Source: Mycobacterium sp. 852014-50255_SCH5639931 (lineage in GTDB: Bacteria > Actinomycetota > Actinomycetes > Mycobacteriales > Mycobacteriaceae). From it: 64,000 bases of DNA. The notes beneath the pieces were generated by a model. It was given only the letters and a program-made list of their open reading frames with translations. It had not been told where the DNA came from and searched no databases. Both the position numbers and the translations under genes were made by a program. The stretch lies in assembly GCF_001665605.1 (NCBI RefSeq), contig NZ_LZSV01000038.1, positions 119,122 through 183,121 on the forward strand, read 5' to 3'. The first letter of the stretch is position 1. Each line of letters opens with the position of its first letter. This document shows positions 16,533 through 27,646 of this stretch, in pieces.

Positions 16533-16585
16533 GGGCGTCAGGCTACGCCCGATGGCCTGATCAGCCCATCTGCGAGGATGGTTCG

Positions 16586-18116
<1,531 letters not shown>

Positions 18117-18124
<8 letters not shown>

Positions 18125-18806
18125 GGCCAGGCCGAGTCGGCGGGCCCGGCTGATCGTCGGGGTGGCCCAGGTGTTGCTGGTGCTTTCCGCGGCGGCGCTG
18201 TGGGCGGCGTCCCGGCTGCCGTGGGTGGTGATCCGGTCGTTCGACGGGCTGGGTCCGCCGCGCGAGGTGACGCTGTCCGGCGCGTCGTGGTCGACGGCGT
18301 TGTTGCCGATGGCGGTGCTCATGCTGGCGACGGCCGTGGCGGCGATCGCGGTGCGCGGCTGGCCGTTGCGCGTGCTGGCGGGGCTGCTGGCGGTGGCCAG
18401 CCTGGCGGTCGGATATCTCGGGGTCAGCCTGTGGGTGCTGCCGGACGTCGCCGTGCGCGGGGCCGATCTGGCGCACGTCGCCCTGATGTCGCTGGTGGGC
18501 AGCGAGCGACGGTATTGGGGAGCGGGCATCGCGGTGGCCGCGGCGGCGTGCACCCTGATCGCGGCCGTCCTGTTGCTGCGATCGGCCGGAGATTCCGGGT
18601 CGGCCCAGTTGAGCGCGGAAAAGTATGCGGCGCCGGCGACGCGCCGCTCAAATGCGCTACGCGAGGGCACCGATGGCGCGATGCTGGAGAAGCCGGAGAC
18701 GCCGGAAATGTCGGAGCGGATGATCTGGGACGCGCTTGACGAGGGCTGTGACCCAACGCGTGACCCGACCGATCGGCCGCACGGCTCGGACACCGAGGGT
18801 CGGTGA
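18117..18806 (+). CDS. Tryptophan-associated membrane protein, Rv1610-like
   Basis: The 229-residue protein has four predicted membrane segments (about residues 10-28, 55-75, 82-100 and 135-155) and a polar C-terminal tail rich in charged residues. It matches the actinobacterial family of membrane proteins encoded between trpE and trpC (TIGR02234 type). Its function is unknown; conservation in the trp cluster suggests a role in tryptophan metabolism or transport. The ATG overlaps trpE by 8 bp, so the two genes are co-translated. A 113-bp gap to trpC follows. Confidence 0.85.
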
Positions 18807-18828
18807 CGGGCCGCCAGCCGAGGGCCGC

Positions 18829-18834
18829 TACCCT
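18829..18834 (+). promoter_or_regulatory. Possible -10 box for an internal trpC promoter
   Basis: TACCCT fits the mycobacterial TANNNT -10 pattern, in the 113-bp gap before trpC. It would give a leader of about 80 bases. No convincing -35 or Trp-codon leader peptide was seen, so this is tentative. Confidence 0.25.
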
Positions 18835-18919
18835 TCATTCACGTCGTCGCGATCGACCGGAGTTCGTCAGGTAGGCCGTCGGGTGGCGATGGGTAACGGC
18901 GCGAAGGGAAGCAACAGGC

Positions 18920-19738
18920 ATGAGTCCGGCTACCGTGCTTGACTCCATCCTCGAGGGAGTCCGGGCCGACGTTGCCGCGCGCGAAGCCCTCATCAGCCTG
19001 TCCGAAATCAAGGCCGCCGCTGCCGCCGCCGCGCCGCCGCGTGACGTGATGGCCGCCCTGCGCGAGCCCGGCATCGGCGTCATCGCCGAAGTGAAGCGCG
19101 CCAGTCCGTCGGCGGGATCCCTGGCGACCATTGCCGATCCGGCGAAACTGGCCCGGGCCTACGAGGACGGCGGAGCCCGGATCATCAGCGTTCTGACCGA
19201 GGAGCGCCGTTTCCACGGCTCCCTCGACGACCTCGACGCCGTTCGGGCCGCGGTCTCGATACCGGTGTTGCGCAAAGACTTTGTCGTGCAGCCATATCAG
19301 ATCCACGAGGCCCGCGCCCACGGCGCCGACATGCTGCTGCTCATCGTGGCCGCGCTGGACCAGTCGGCCCTGGTGTCGATGCTCGACCGCACGGAATCAC
19401 TGGGCATGACAGCCCTTGTCGAGGTGCACACCGAGGAGGAGGCCGACCGCGCGCTGAAGGCCGGGGCCAACGTAATCGGTGTCAACGCGCGCGATCTCGC
19501 CACGCTGGAGGTCGACCGGGACTGCTTCGCGCGGATCGCGCCCGGGCTGCCCAGTAACGTGATCAGGATCGCCGAGTCCGGCGTCCGTGGCACCGGGGAC
19601 CTGTTGGCCTATGCCGGCGCCGGCGCGGACGCCGTCTTGGTCGGCGAGGGTCTGGTCAAAAGCGGTGACCCGCGCGCCGCGGTCGCCGACCTGGTCACCG
19701 CGGGTACCCACCCGTCCTGCCCGAAACCGTCCCGCTAG
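18920..19738 (+). CDS. trpC: Indole-3-glycerol phosphate synthase TrpC
   Basis: TrpC cyclises carboxyphenylaminodeoxyribulose phosphate to indoleglycerol phosphate. The 272-residue barrel has VIAEVKRASPSAGSLA (catalytic Lys), ARIISVLTEERRFHGSLDDL, PVLRKDFVVQPYQIHEARAHGADMLLLIVAAL, LVEVHTEEEADRAL, VIGVNARDLATLEVD, IRIAESGVRGTGDL and AVLVGEGLVK. It is not fused to TrpF. Start ATG with a GAAGGGAAG ribosome site. Length equals the mycobacterial enzyme. Confidence 0.96.
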   Translation: MSPATVLDSILEGVRADVAAREALISLSEIKAAAAAAAPPRDVMAALREPGIGVIAEVKRASPSAGSLATIADPAKLARAYEDGGARIISVLTEERRFHGSLDDLDAVRAAVSIPVLRKDFVVQPYQIHEARAHGADMLLLIVAALDQSALVSMLDRTESLGMTALVEVHTEEEADRALKAGANVIGVNARDLATLEVDRDCFARIAPGLPSNVIRIAESGVRGTGDLLAYAGAGADAVLVGEGLVKSGDPRAAVADLVTAGTHPSCPKPSR

Positions 19739-19812
19739 TCGTTAAGTCAGTTGAAGAGCCCCGGCGCTGAAACGTTGAACCCGATGAGCCGTCCCCGCGT
19801 AGAGCCTTGGTG

Positions 19813-21071
<1,259 letters not shown>

Positions 21072-21075
<4 letters not shown>

Positions 21076-21884
21076 CCGTGGAACAAAAGCAAGCCAGCCG
21101 GCTAGGGCCGGTTTTCGACATGTGCCGCAAAGACAATCGAGCGGCGCTGATCGGTTATCTGCCCACCGGTTACCCCGACGTGGCGGGTTCGGTCGACGGA
21201 ATGCTTGCCCTGGTCGAATCCGGCTGCGACATCATCGAAGTCGGTGTGCCGTATTCGGATCCCGGCATGGACGGGCCGACCATCGCCCGGGCCACCGAGG
21301 TCGCGCTGCACGGGGGGGTGCGGGTGCGGGACACCCTGGCCGCGGTCGAGGCGATCAGTGCGGCCGGCGGCCGCGCGGTGGTGATGACCTATTGGAATCC
21401 GGTGCTGCGGTATGGGGTCGACGCGTTCGCGCGGGATCTCGCGTCGGCCGGTGGGCAGGGCATGATCACTCCAGATCTCATCCCCGACGAAGCCGGCCAG
21501 TGGCTGGCCGCAGCTGAGGAGCATCGGTTGGATCGCATTTTTCTGGTGGCGCCCTCGTCGACGCCGCAACGGCTGGCGATGACGGTCGAGGCGTCGCGCG
21601 GGTTCGTCTACGCTGCTTCCACGATGGGGGTCACCGGGGCGCGTGACGCGGTGTCGAACGCCGCGCCCGAACTGGTGCAACGGGTGAAGGCGGTGTCGGA
21701 CATACCCGTCGGTGTCGGCCTGGGGGTGCGGTCGCGAGAGCAGGCGGCGCAGATCGGCAGCTACGCCGACGGCGTCATCGTCGGCTCCGCGCTGGTATCG
21801 GCGCTCGGTGAGGGCGGGTTGCCCGCGCTGCGGGCGCTGACCGAGGAGTTGGCGGCAGGCGTTCGGCAGAAGGCATCCGCCTGA
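21072..21884 (+). CDS. trpA: Tryptophan synthase alpha chain TrpA
   Basis: TrpA splits indoleglycerol phosphate to indole and glyceraldehyde phosphate and feeds indole to TrpB. The 270-residue barrel shows LIGYLPTGYPD, CDIIEVGVPYSDPGMDGPTI (catalytic Glu and Asp), VMTYWNPVLRYG, GMITPDLIPDEAGQWLAA, IFLVAPSSTPQRL and GVGLGVRSREQAA. The ATG overlaps the trpB TGA. The stop overlaps the lgt ATG, so lgt is likely in the same transcript. Confidence 0.96.
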
Positions 21885-23245
21885 TGACGATGTTGCCGAC
21901 GTATTTTCCCAGCCCGCCACAGGGTGTTTGGCACCTCGGGCCGCTGCCCATTCGCGCCTACGCGCTGTTCATCATCACTGGCATCGTGGCGGCGCTGCTG
22001 ATCGGTGACCGCCGCTGGGAAGCCCGCGGCGGGCAGCGCGGGGTGATCTATGACATCGCGTTGTGGGTGGTGCCGTTCGGGTTGGTGGGCGGCCGGCTTT
22101 ATCACCTGGCCACCGACTGGCGGACCTATTGGGGGCCGGGCGGCGCCGGGTTGGCCGGGGCCGTACGCATTTGGGACGGCGGCCTGGGCATCTGGGGCGC
22201 GGTAGCCCTGGGCGGCGTCGGTGCGTGGATCGCCTGCCGGCGTCACGGGATTCCGCTGCCGGCATTCGCCGACGCGATTGCGCCGGGAATCATCTTGGCG
22301 CAGGCCATCGGCCGGCTCGGCAACTATTTCAACCAGGAGCTCTACGGCCGGGAGACCACCCTGCCGTGGGGTCTGCAGATCTTCTACCGCCGTGACCCGT
22401 CGGGATACATCGACCCCCATTCGCTGGACGGTGTGTCGACGGGCCAGGTGGCACTCGTCGTGCAGCCGACGTTCCTGTACGAATTGATCTGGAACGTCCT
22501 GGTTTTCGCCGTATTGATCTACGCGGACCGACGATTCGCGTTGGGCCACGGGCGACTCTTTGCCTTGTACGTGGCCAGCTACTGCGTCGGGCGCTTCGGT
22601 GTCGAGTTGCTGCGCGACGACACCGCCACTCACATCGCGGGCATCCGGATCAATTCGTTCACATCGACTTTCGTGTTCATCGGGGCCGTGGTGTACCTCA
22701 TGGTGGCGCCGAAGGGACGCGAGGCCCCCGAAAGCCTGCGCGGCAACGAGGCCGAGGAATCCGCGGAAGCGGAGCCGGCGGAAGAGCTCGCGACCGTCGC
22801 CGCCGCTGGGGCATCGACCGCGGCGGGCGCGGCCGGCACCGAATCCGCCGACGCAGCCGAAACGGATAACGCCGACGAAGCCGACGAGCCGGAAACCGCG
22901 GAGGCCGAGCCGGTCAGCGCGGAGGCGGCGGAGCCCGACGAAGCCACGGCCGAGGAGGCCGAGGCGGAAGAGGCCGAAGCCGAAGCGGAAACAGCGGAAG
23001 CCGAAGAGCCCGCAGCCGAAGAGCCCGAAGCCGACGCCGAAGAGGCCGAAGCCGAAGAGCCCGAAGCCGAAACGGAAGAGCCCGAAGAGGCCGAAGCCGA
23101 AGAACCCGAAAAGCCCAAAGCCGAGGCGGACGAACCCGAGGCAAAGCCGTCACAGGACTCGGCCGAACCGGCTTCGGCCGCCGAGCCGTACGAGACACCA
23201 CGCAGCCGGTGGCGGCTGCGAAGGAATCGGTCGTCGAACCCCTAG
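21884..23245 (+). CDS. lgt: Prolipoprotein diacylglyceryl transferase Lgt with long acidic tail
   Basis: Lgt adds diacylglycerol from phosphatidylglycerol to the lipobox cysteine of prelipoproteins in the plasma membrane. The 453-residue protein has about seven membrane segments in the first 280 residues, the signature GRLGNYFNQELYGRETTLPWG and RIWDGGLGIWG. The remaining 150 or so residues (from about 22740) form a cytoplasmic-looking tail dominated by Glu, Ala and Pro in EAEEPEAE-like repeats, ending in a basic WRLRRNRSS. M. tuberculosis Lgt also has an acidic extension but of different sequence. ATG overlaps the trpA stop. Confidence 0.95.
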   Translation: MTMLPTYFPSPPQGVWHLGPLPIRAYALFIITGIVAALLIGDRRWEARGGQRGVIYDIALWVVPFGLVGGRLYHLATDWRTYWGPGGAGLAGAVRIWDGGLGIWGAVALGGVGAWIACRRHGIPLPAFADAIAPGIILAQAIGRLGNYFNQELYGRETTLPWGLQIFYRRDPSGYIDPHSLDGVSTGQVALVVQPTFLYELIWNVLVFAVLIYADRRFALGHGRLFALYVASYCVGRFGVELLRDDTATHIAGIRINSFTSTFVFIGAVVYLMVAPKGREAPESLRGNEAEESAEAEPAEELATVAAAGASTAAGAAGTESADAAETDNADEADEPETAEAEPVSAEAAEPDEATAEEAEAEEAEAEAETAEAEEPAAEEPEADAEEAEAEEPEAETEEPEEAEAEEPEKPKAEADEPEAKPSQDSAEPASAAEPYETPRSRWRLRRNRSSNP

Positions 23246-23273
23246 TGGCCGCGCCGTCTGGCATGCTGAACAT

Positions 23274-23705
23274 GTGACGCAACCCAATTCCGCCGGGCCC
23301 GTGGCGGAGCAGTGTCACCGCCCGCGCCGGTACGTCGCAGCCGGCACCGCCGTCGTGCTCGGCGGTGCGCTCGGCTACGTCGGCCTGGTCGACCCGCACA
23401 ACACCAATTCGTTGTATCCCCAGTGCCCCTTCAGATTGCTCACCGGCTGGAATTGTCCGTTCTGCGGTGGCCTGCGGATGACGCACGATCTGCTGCACGG
23501 TGACCTGTTCGCCGCCGTCAATGACAATGTTTTCCTGTTGGTCGGCATCCCGATGCTGGCGGGCTGGCTGCTGATTCGCCGCGGCCGTGGCAGACCGGCG
23601 CTCTCGACGCCGGCGTGGCTGACGATGGTGGTGGCCATCATCGCCTGGACGGTGCTGCGTAACCTGCCCGGCTTCCCCCTGTTTCCGGCGATCAATAGTG
23701 GTTAA
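23274..23705 (+). CDS. DUF2752 membrane protein, Rv1616-like
   Basis: The 143-residue protein has three hydrophobic segments and the DUF2752 signature CPFRLLTGWNCPFCGGLRMTHDLLHGDLFAAVNDN, with three cysteines around a CPxCGGxR core. Its function is not known. A GTG at 23274 is chosen because the frame upstream runs across the lgt end without homology. No ribosome site is clear; CATGCT lies 6 bases before the GTG, so a leaderless start is possible. It sits between lgt and pykA. Confidence 0.75.
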   Translation: MTQPNSAGPVAEQCHRPRRYVAAGTAVVLGGALGYVGLVDPHNTNSLYPQCPFRLLTGWNCPFCGGLRMTHDLLHGDLFAAVNDNVFLLVGIPMLAGWLLIRRGRGRPALSTPAWLTMVVAIIAWTVLRNLPGFPLFPAINSG

Positions 23706-23757
23706 CCACGCACAGCGCGACACCCCGTTCGGTCGGACCGTGGCGGACCCACGCGAC

Positions 23758-23763
23758 TATGCT
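23758..23763 (+). promoter_or_regulatory. -10 box of a probable leaderless pyk transcript
   Basis: TATGCT lies 8 bases before the GTG of pyruvate kinase, with no purine-rich ribosome site between. This is the arrangement of mycobacterial leaderless mRNAs that start at or next to the start codon. Confidence 0.55.
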
Positions 23764-23771
23764 GGGTCGGC

Positions 23772-25190
23772 GTGAGTAGACGCGGGAAGATCGTCTGCAC
23801 CCTTGGCCCTGCGACAAATTCGGACGAGCTGATCCTGGCGCTGGTCGAGGCGGGAATGGACGTCGCCCGGTTGAACTTCAGTCACGGCGACTACTCCGAC
23901 CACAAGGCCGCCTATGAGCGGGTACGGGCCGCTTCTGACACCACCGGCCGCGCGGTCGGTGTCCTCGCCGACCTGCAGGGCCCGAAGATCAGGCTGGGCC
24001 GATTCGCCACCGGGGCCACCTACTGGGCCGACGGCGAAACCGTGTGCATCACCGTCGCCGACTGCGAGGGCAGCCACGACCGCGTGTCGACCACCTACAA
24101 GAGGCTGGCCGCGGACGCGACGGTCGGCGACCGGGTGCTGATCGACGACGGCAACATCGGACTGGTCGTTTCAGGCATCGAGGGCGACGACGTGATCTGC
24201 ACCGTGACCGAAGGCGGTCCGGTCAGCAACAACAAGGGCATGTCGCTGCCGGGGATGAATGTGACCGCTCCGGCCTTGTCGGAGAAGGACATCGAGGACC
24301 TCACGTTCGCGCTGGACCTCGGTGTCGACCTCGTCGCGCTGTCCTTCGTGCGCTCGCCGTCCGACGTCGAGCTGGTGCACGAGGTGATGGACCGGGTCGG
24401 GCGGCGGGTGCCGGTGATCGCCAAGCTGGAAAAGCCGGAAGCCGTGGACAATCTGGAAGCGATCGTGCTGGCCTTCGATGCGATCATGGTGGCCCGCGGC
24501 GACCTCGGCGTCGAGCTGCCGCTGGAAGAGGTGCCACTGGTGCAGAAGCGGGCCATCCAGATGGCCCGGGAGAACGCCAAACCCGTCATCGTGGCGACCC
24601 AGATGCTCGACTCCATGATCGAGAACTCCCGGCCGACGCGCGCCGAGGCTTCCGACGTCGCCAACGCCGTGCTCGATGGCGCCGACGCGGTGATGCTGTC
24701 CGGCGAGACGTCGGTCGGAAAGTACCCGCTGGCGGCCGTGCGGACCATGTCGCGGATCATCTGCGCCGTCGAGGACAATTCCACCGCCGCCCCACCGCTG
24801 ACGCACGTGCCGCGCACCAAGCGCGGGGTGATCTCCTACGCCGCCCGCGACATCGGCGAGCGCCTGGACGCCAAGGCGCTGGTCGCCTTCACCCAGTCCG
24901 GCGACACCGTCAAGCGGCTGGCGCGCCTGCACACCCCGCTGCCGCTGCTGGCCTTCACCGCGTGGCCCGAGGTCCGCAGCCAGCTCGCCATGACGTGGGG
25001 CACCGAGACGTTCATCGTCCCGATGATGACCTCCACCGACGGCATGATCCGGCAGGTCGACAAGTCGCTGCTGGAACTCGGTCGCTACAAGCGCGGTGAC
25101 CTGGTGGTGATCGTGGCCGGCGCGCCACCTGGCACAGTAGGGTCGACCAACCTCATCCACGTGCACCGGATCGGTGAGGACGACGTCTAA
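23772..25190 (+). CDS. pykA: Pyruvate kinase
   Basis: The 472-residue protein converts phosphoenolpyruvate and ADP to pyruvate and ATP. Motifs in order: KIVCTLGPAT at the start, GMDVARLNFSHGDY, DLQGPKIRLGRF, DDGNIGL, GMSLPGMNV, VALSFVRSP, VIAKLEKPEAVDNL (catalytic Lys), IMVARGDLGVELPLEEVP, VIVATQMLDSMIENSRPTRAE and SGETSVGKYP. The C-terminal regulatory domain is complete to GTVGSTNLIHVHRIG. GTG start, probably leaderless. It is followed 18 bp later by a TesB-type thioesterase gene on the same strand. Confidence 0.95.
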   Translation: MSRRGKIVCTLGPATNSDELILALVEAGMDVARLNFSHGDYSDHKAAYERVRAASDTTGRAVGVLADLQGPKIRLGRFATGATYWADGETVCITVADCEGSHDRVSTTYKRLAADATVGDRVLIDDGNIGLVVSGIEGDDVICTVTEGGPVSNNKGMSLPGMNVTAPALSEKDIEDLTFALDLGVDLVALSFVRSPSDVELVHEVMDRVGRRVPVIAKLEKPEAVDNLEAIVLAFDAIMVARGDLGVELPLEEVPLVQKRAIQMARENAKPVIVATQMLDSMIENSRPTRAEASDVANAVLDGADAVMLSGETSVGKYPLAAVRTMSRIICAVEDNSTAAPPLTHVPRTKRGVISYAARDIGERLDAKALVAFTQSGDTVKRLARLHTPLPLLAFTAWPEVRSQLAMTWGTETFIVPMMTSTDGMIRQVDKSLLELGRYKRGDLVVIVAGAPPGTVGSTNLIHVHRIGEDDV

Positions 25191-25208
25191 GCGCCGGGCA
25201 ATAAGCGA

Positions 25209-26105
25209 ATGAGCCAAGGAGAGGCCGCGATCAGCACCGATTCCGACTTCAAGGAACTGCTTGCGACCCTCGACCTCAATCGGGTCGACGACGACCGTTT
25301 CATCGGGTCTCATCCCAGCAAGAACCCGATGCGGACATTCGGCGGCCAGCTCATGGCCCAGTCGTTCGTGGCGAGCAGCCGCACGCTGATCCGGGGCGAC
25401 CTGCCGCCCAGCGCGCTGTCGGTGCACTTCATCAACGGCGGTGACACCGCCAAGGACATCGAATTCCACGTCACCCGGCTGCGTGACGAGCGGCGCTTCG
25501 CCAACCGGCGCGTGGACGCGGTGCAGGACGGCGTCCTGTTGTCCTCGGCGATGATCTCCTACATGTCCGGCGGCCGCGGCCTCGAACACGCCGTCGACCC
25601 GCCGCAGGTGGGCGAGCCCGAAACGCAGCCGCCGATCAGCGAGCTGCTTCGCGGCTACGAGGAGACCGTCCCGCACTTCGTCAACGCGCTGCAGCCGATC
25701 GAGTGGCGCTACACCAACGACCCAGCCTGGGTGATGCGCGAGAAGGGCGACCGGTTGCCGCACAACCGGGTGTGGATGAAGGCCGGCGGCACCATGCCCG
25801 ACGACCCGGTGCTGCACACCGCGACCATGGTGTACTCCTCGGACACCACGGTGCTGGACTCGGTGATCACCACCCACGGACTGTCGTGGGGTTTCGACCG
25901 CATCTTCGCCGCCTCCGCCAACCATTCCGTGTGGTTTCACCGGCGGGTCGACTTCGACGACTGGGTCTTGTATTCGACGTCGTCGCCGGTGGCCGCGGAT
26001 TCGCGCGGGCTCGGCACCGGCCACTTCTTCGATCGCTCCGGGCAGCTCCTCGCGACGGTGGTCCAAGAAGGGGTGCTGAAATACTTTCCGCCCGCCCGCC
26101 GATAG
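25209..26105 (+). CDS. tesB1: Acyl-CoA thioesterase II, TesB1-like
   Basis: The 298-residue protein has two hot-dog domains in tandem, as in TesB. The N-terminal half contains NPMRTFGGQLMAQSFVAS and ALSVHFINGGDTAKDIEFHVTRLRDERRFANRRVDAVQDG; the C-terminal half contains TMVYSSDTTVLDS, NHSVWFHRRVDFDDWVLY and SRGLGTGHFFDRSGQLLATVVQEG. The Asp, Thr/Ser and Gln residues of the TesB active site appear to be present. It hydrolyses medium or long acyl-CoA thioesters in the cytoplasm; chain preference is unknown. It is probably co-transcribed with pykA. Confidence 0.9.
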   Translation: MSQGEAAISTDSDFKELLATLDLNRVDDDRFIGSHPSKNPMRTFGGQLMAQSFVASSRTLIRGDLPPSALSVHFINGGDTAKDIEFHVTRLRDERRFANRRVDAVQDGVLLSSAMISYMSGGRGLEHAVDPPQVGEPETQPPISELLRGYEETVPHFVNALQPIEWRYTNDPAWVMREKGDRLPHNRVWMKAGGTMPDDPVLHTATMVYSSDTTVLDSVITTHGLSWGFDRIFAASANHSVWFHRRVDFDDWVLYSTSSPVAADSRGLGTGHFFDRSGQLLATVVQEGVLKYFPPARR

Positions 26106-26141
26106 ACAGGGTGGAGTACCCGCAGGACATCGCGGCGAAAT

Positions 26142-26157
26142 CGGCCCGTCGGGGCCG
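26142..26157 (+). terminator. Short GC hairpin after tesB1
   Basis: CGGCCC-GTCG-GGGCCG forms a perfect 6-bp stem with a 4-base loop 37 bp after the tesB1 stop. A run of TTTTTA follows only about 17 bases later, so it is a weak intrinsic-terminator candidate of the mycobacterial type without an adjoining U tract. Confidence 0.35.
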
Positions 26158-26248
26158 GTATCGAGCGTAGGTTTTTAGCTGCCGGGTATTCGGTGCAGAG
26201 GCGGCAAACAGCCGCCCAGCTGGAATTTCAGCGCATCGGGAGGTGAGT

Positions 26249-27646
26249 GTGAGCGGGCCCGTGGTGGACGTCTCAGCGAAGGCCCGCGCGCGCGAACGCG
26301 TGGTCGTCTCGGTCGATTCGCGGGCGGCCCGGCTGATTGGTGCGCTGGCGCTGTTGAGCGCCACCTGCTGGCTGGCCGAAATCCTGGTTCGCCACCATCA
26401 CCATCCGGCGTGGCACTACACCGATCGGTTGGCCTGGTCGCTGACCGTACTGGTCGCGGTGGCGTGGATCGCACGCGGCATCTTCCTGGGGCGTCCCGTG
26501 ACGGCCATGCACGCCGTCGCGGCGTTCTTCTTCGTGCTGGCCGGGCTTGGCCTGCATGTGCTGTCCTTCGATCTGCTCGGCGACCTGGTGATCGCCAGCT
26601 CCGGCATGGTGCTGATGTGGCCGACTTCGTCGCATCCGCGTCCGGAGGATCTGCCCCGGGTGTGGAAACTGATCCAGGCCACCCGGGATGATCCGCTCGC
26701 GCCCTTCGCGATGCAGACGGGCAAGAGCTACCACTTCACCGCGGACGGCAGCGCCGCGCTGGCCTACCGGACGCGCCTGGGTATCGCCGTGGTCGGCGGT
26801 GACCCGATCGGTGACGAGACCCGATTCCCCGAGCTGGTCGCCGACTTCGCCGCCATGTGCCACACCCACGGCTGGCGAATCGCGGTGGTCGGTTGCGGCG
26901 CGCGACGGCTCGAATTGTGGAACGACGCCGCGGTGCTCGGACAGTCGTTGCGCGCCGTCCCGATCGGGCGTGACGTCGTCGTCGACGTCACCGGTTTCGA
27001 CATGGTGGGGCGCAAGTTCCGCAACCTGCGCCAGGCGGTGCAGCGCTCCCACAACTGCGGCATCACGACCGAGATCGTCGGGGAGCAGGAACTCAGCGAT
27101 GAGCAACTGGCCGAGCTGACCGAGGTGGTCCGCGCGTCGAGCAAGGCGGCCCACACGGAGCGCGGATTCCACATGAACCTCGACGGCGTGCTGGAGGGCC
27201 GGTTCCCCGGCATACAGCTGATCCTGGCCCGGGACGCCTCGGGCAAGGTGCAGGGATTCCACCGGTACGCGACCGCCGGTGGCGGCAGCGACATCACGCT
27301 CGACGTGCCGTGGCGTCGGCGCGGAGCCCCCAACGGCATCGACGAACGCCTCAGCGTGGACATGATCATGGCCGGCAAAGAGAATGGCGCCCAACGGCTT
27401 TCCCTCGCGTTCGCGGCGTTCCCGGAAATCTTCGACGAGAAGAATCGCAGCCGCGTCCAGCGCGTCTTCTATCGGTTGATCCATGTTCTCGACCCGCTGA
27501 TCGCCCTCGAGTCGCTGTACCGCTACGTGCGCAAGTTCCACGCGCTGGACACCCAGCGCTACGCGCTGGTCTCCATGACTCAGATCGTTCAGTTGTTGAT
27601 CGTGCTGCTGTCGCTGGAGTTCATGCCGCGCCGGCGACACCTCTGA
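26249..27646 (+). CDS. Membrane protein with LPG-synthase-type (DUF2156) domain, Rv1619-like
   Basis: The protein of about 465 residues has four N-terminal membrane segments (roughly residues 25-45, 60-78, 87-105 and 108-128) and a soluble C-terminal domain of the phosphatidylglycerol lysyltransferase (MprF C-terminal) type, with YHFTADGSAALAYRTRLGIAVVGGDPIGDE, VGRKFRNLRQAVQRS and SVDMIMAG. Such domains transfer aminoacyl or acyl groups to lipids. The substrate here is not known. A GTG at 26243 is also in frame, but GGGAGG sits 5 bases before the GTG at 26249. A final hydrophobic segment ends the protein. The last 26 bp overlap cydC on the other strand. Confidence 0.8.
   Translation: MSGPVVDVSAKARARERVVVSVDSRAARLIGALALLSATCWLAEILVRHHHHPAWHYTDRLAWSLTVLVAVAWIARGIFLGRPVTAMHAVAAFFFVLAGLGLHVLSFDLLGDLVIASSGMVLMWPTSSHPRPEDLPRVWKLIQATRDDPLAPFAMQTGKSYHFTADGSAALAYRTRLGIAVVGGDPIGDETRFPELVADFAAMCHTHGWRIAVVGCGARRLELWNDAAVLGQSLRAVPIGRDVVVDVTGFDMVGRKFRNLRQAVQRSHNCGITTEIVGEQELSDEQLAELTEVVRASSKAAHTERGFHMNLDGVLEGRFPGIQLILARDASGKVQGFHRYATAGGGSDITLDVPWRRRGAPNGIDERLSVDMIMAGKENGAQRLSLAFAAFPEIFDEKNRSRVQRVFYRLIHVLDPLIALESLYRYVRKFHALDTQRYALVSMTQIVQLLIVLLSLEFMPRRRHL

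Noticed and set aside
22630..23118. Ser/Ala-rich repeat protein antisense to the lgt tail
   Set aside because: The GSSASASS pattern is simply the complement of the Glu/Ala codons of the Lgt tail.
22900..23160. Possible CRISPR-like or tandem repeat array in lgt
   Set aside because: The repeats are short, imperfect, in coding phase and without spacers; they encode an acidic protein tail.
24171..26066. Open frame of over 600 codons antisense to pykA and tesB1
   Set aside because: Covers two well-supported genes on the other strand and has no recognisable motif.
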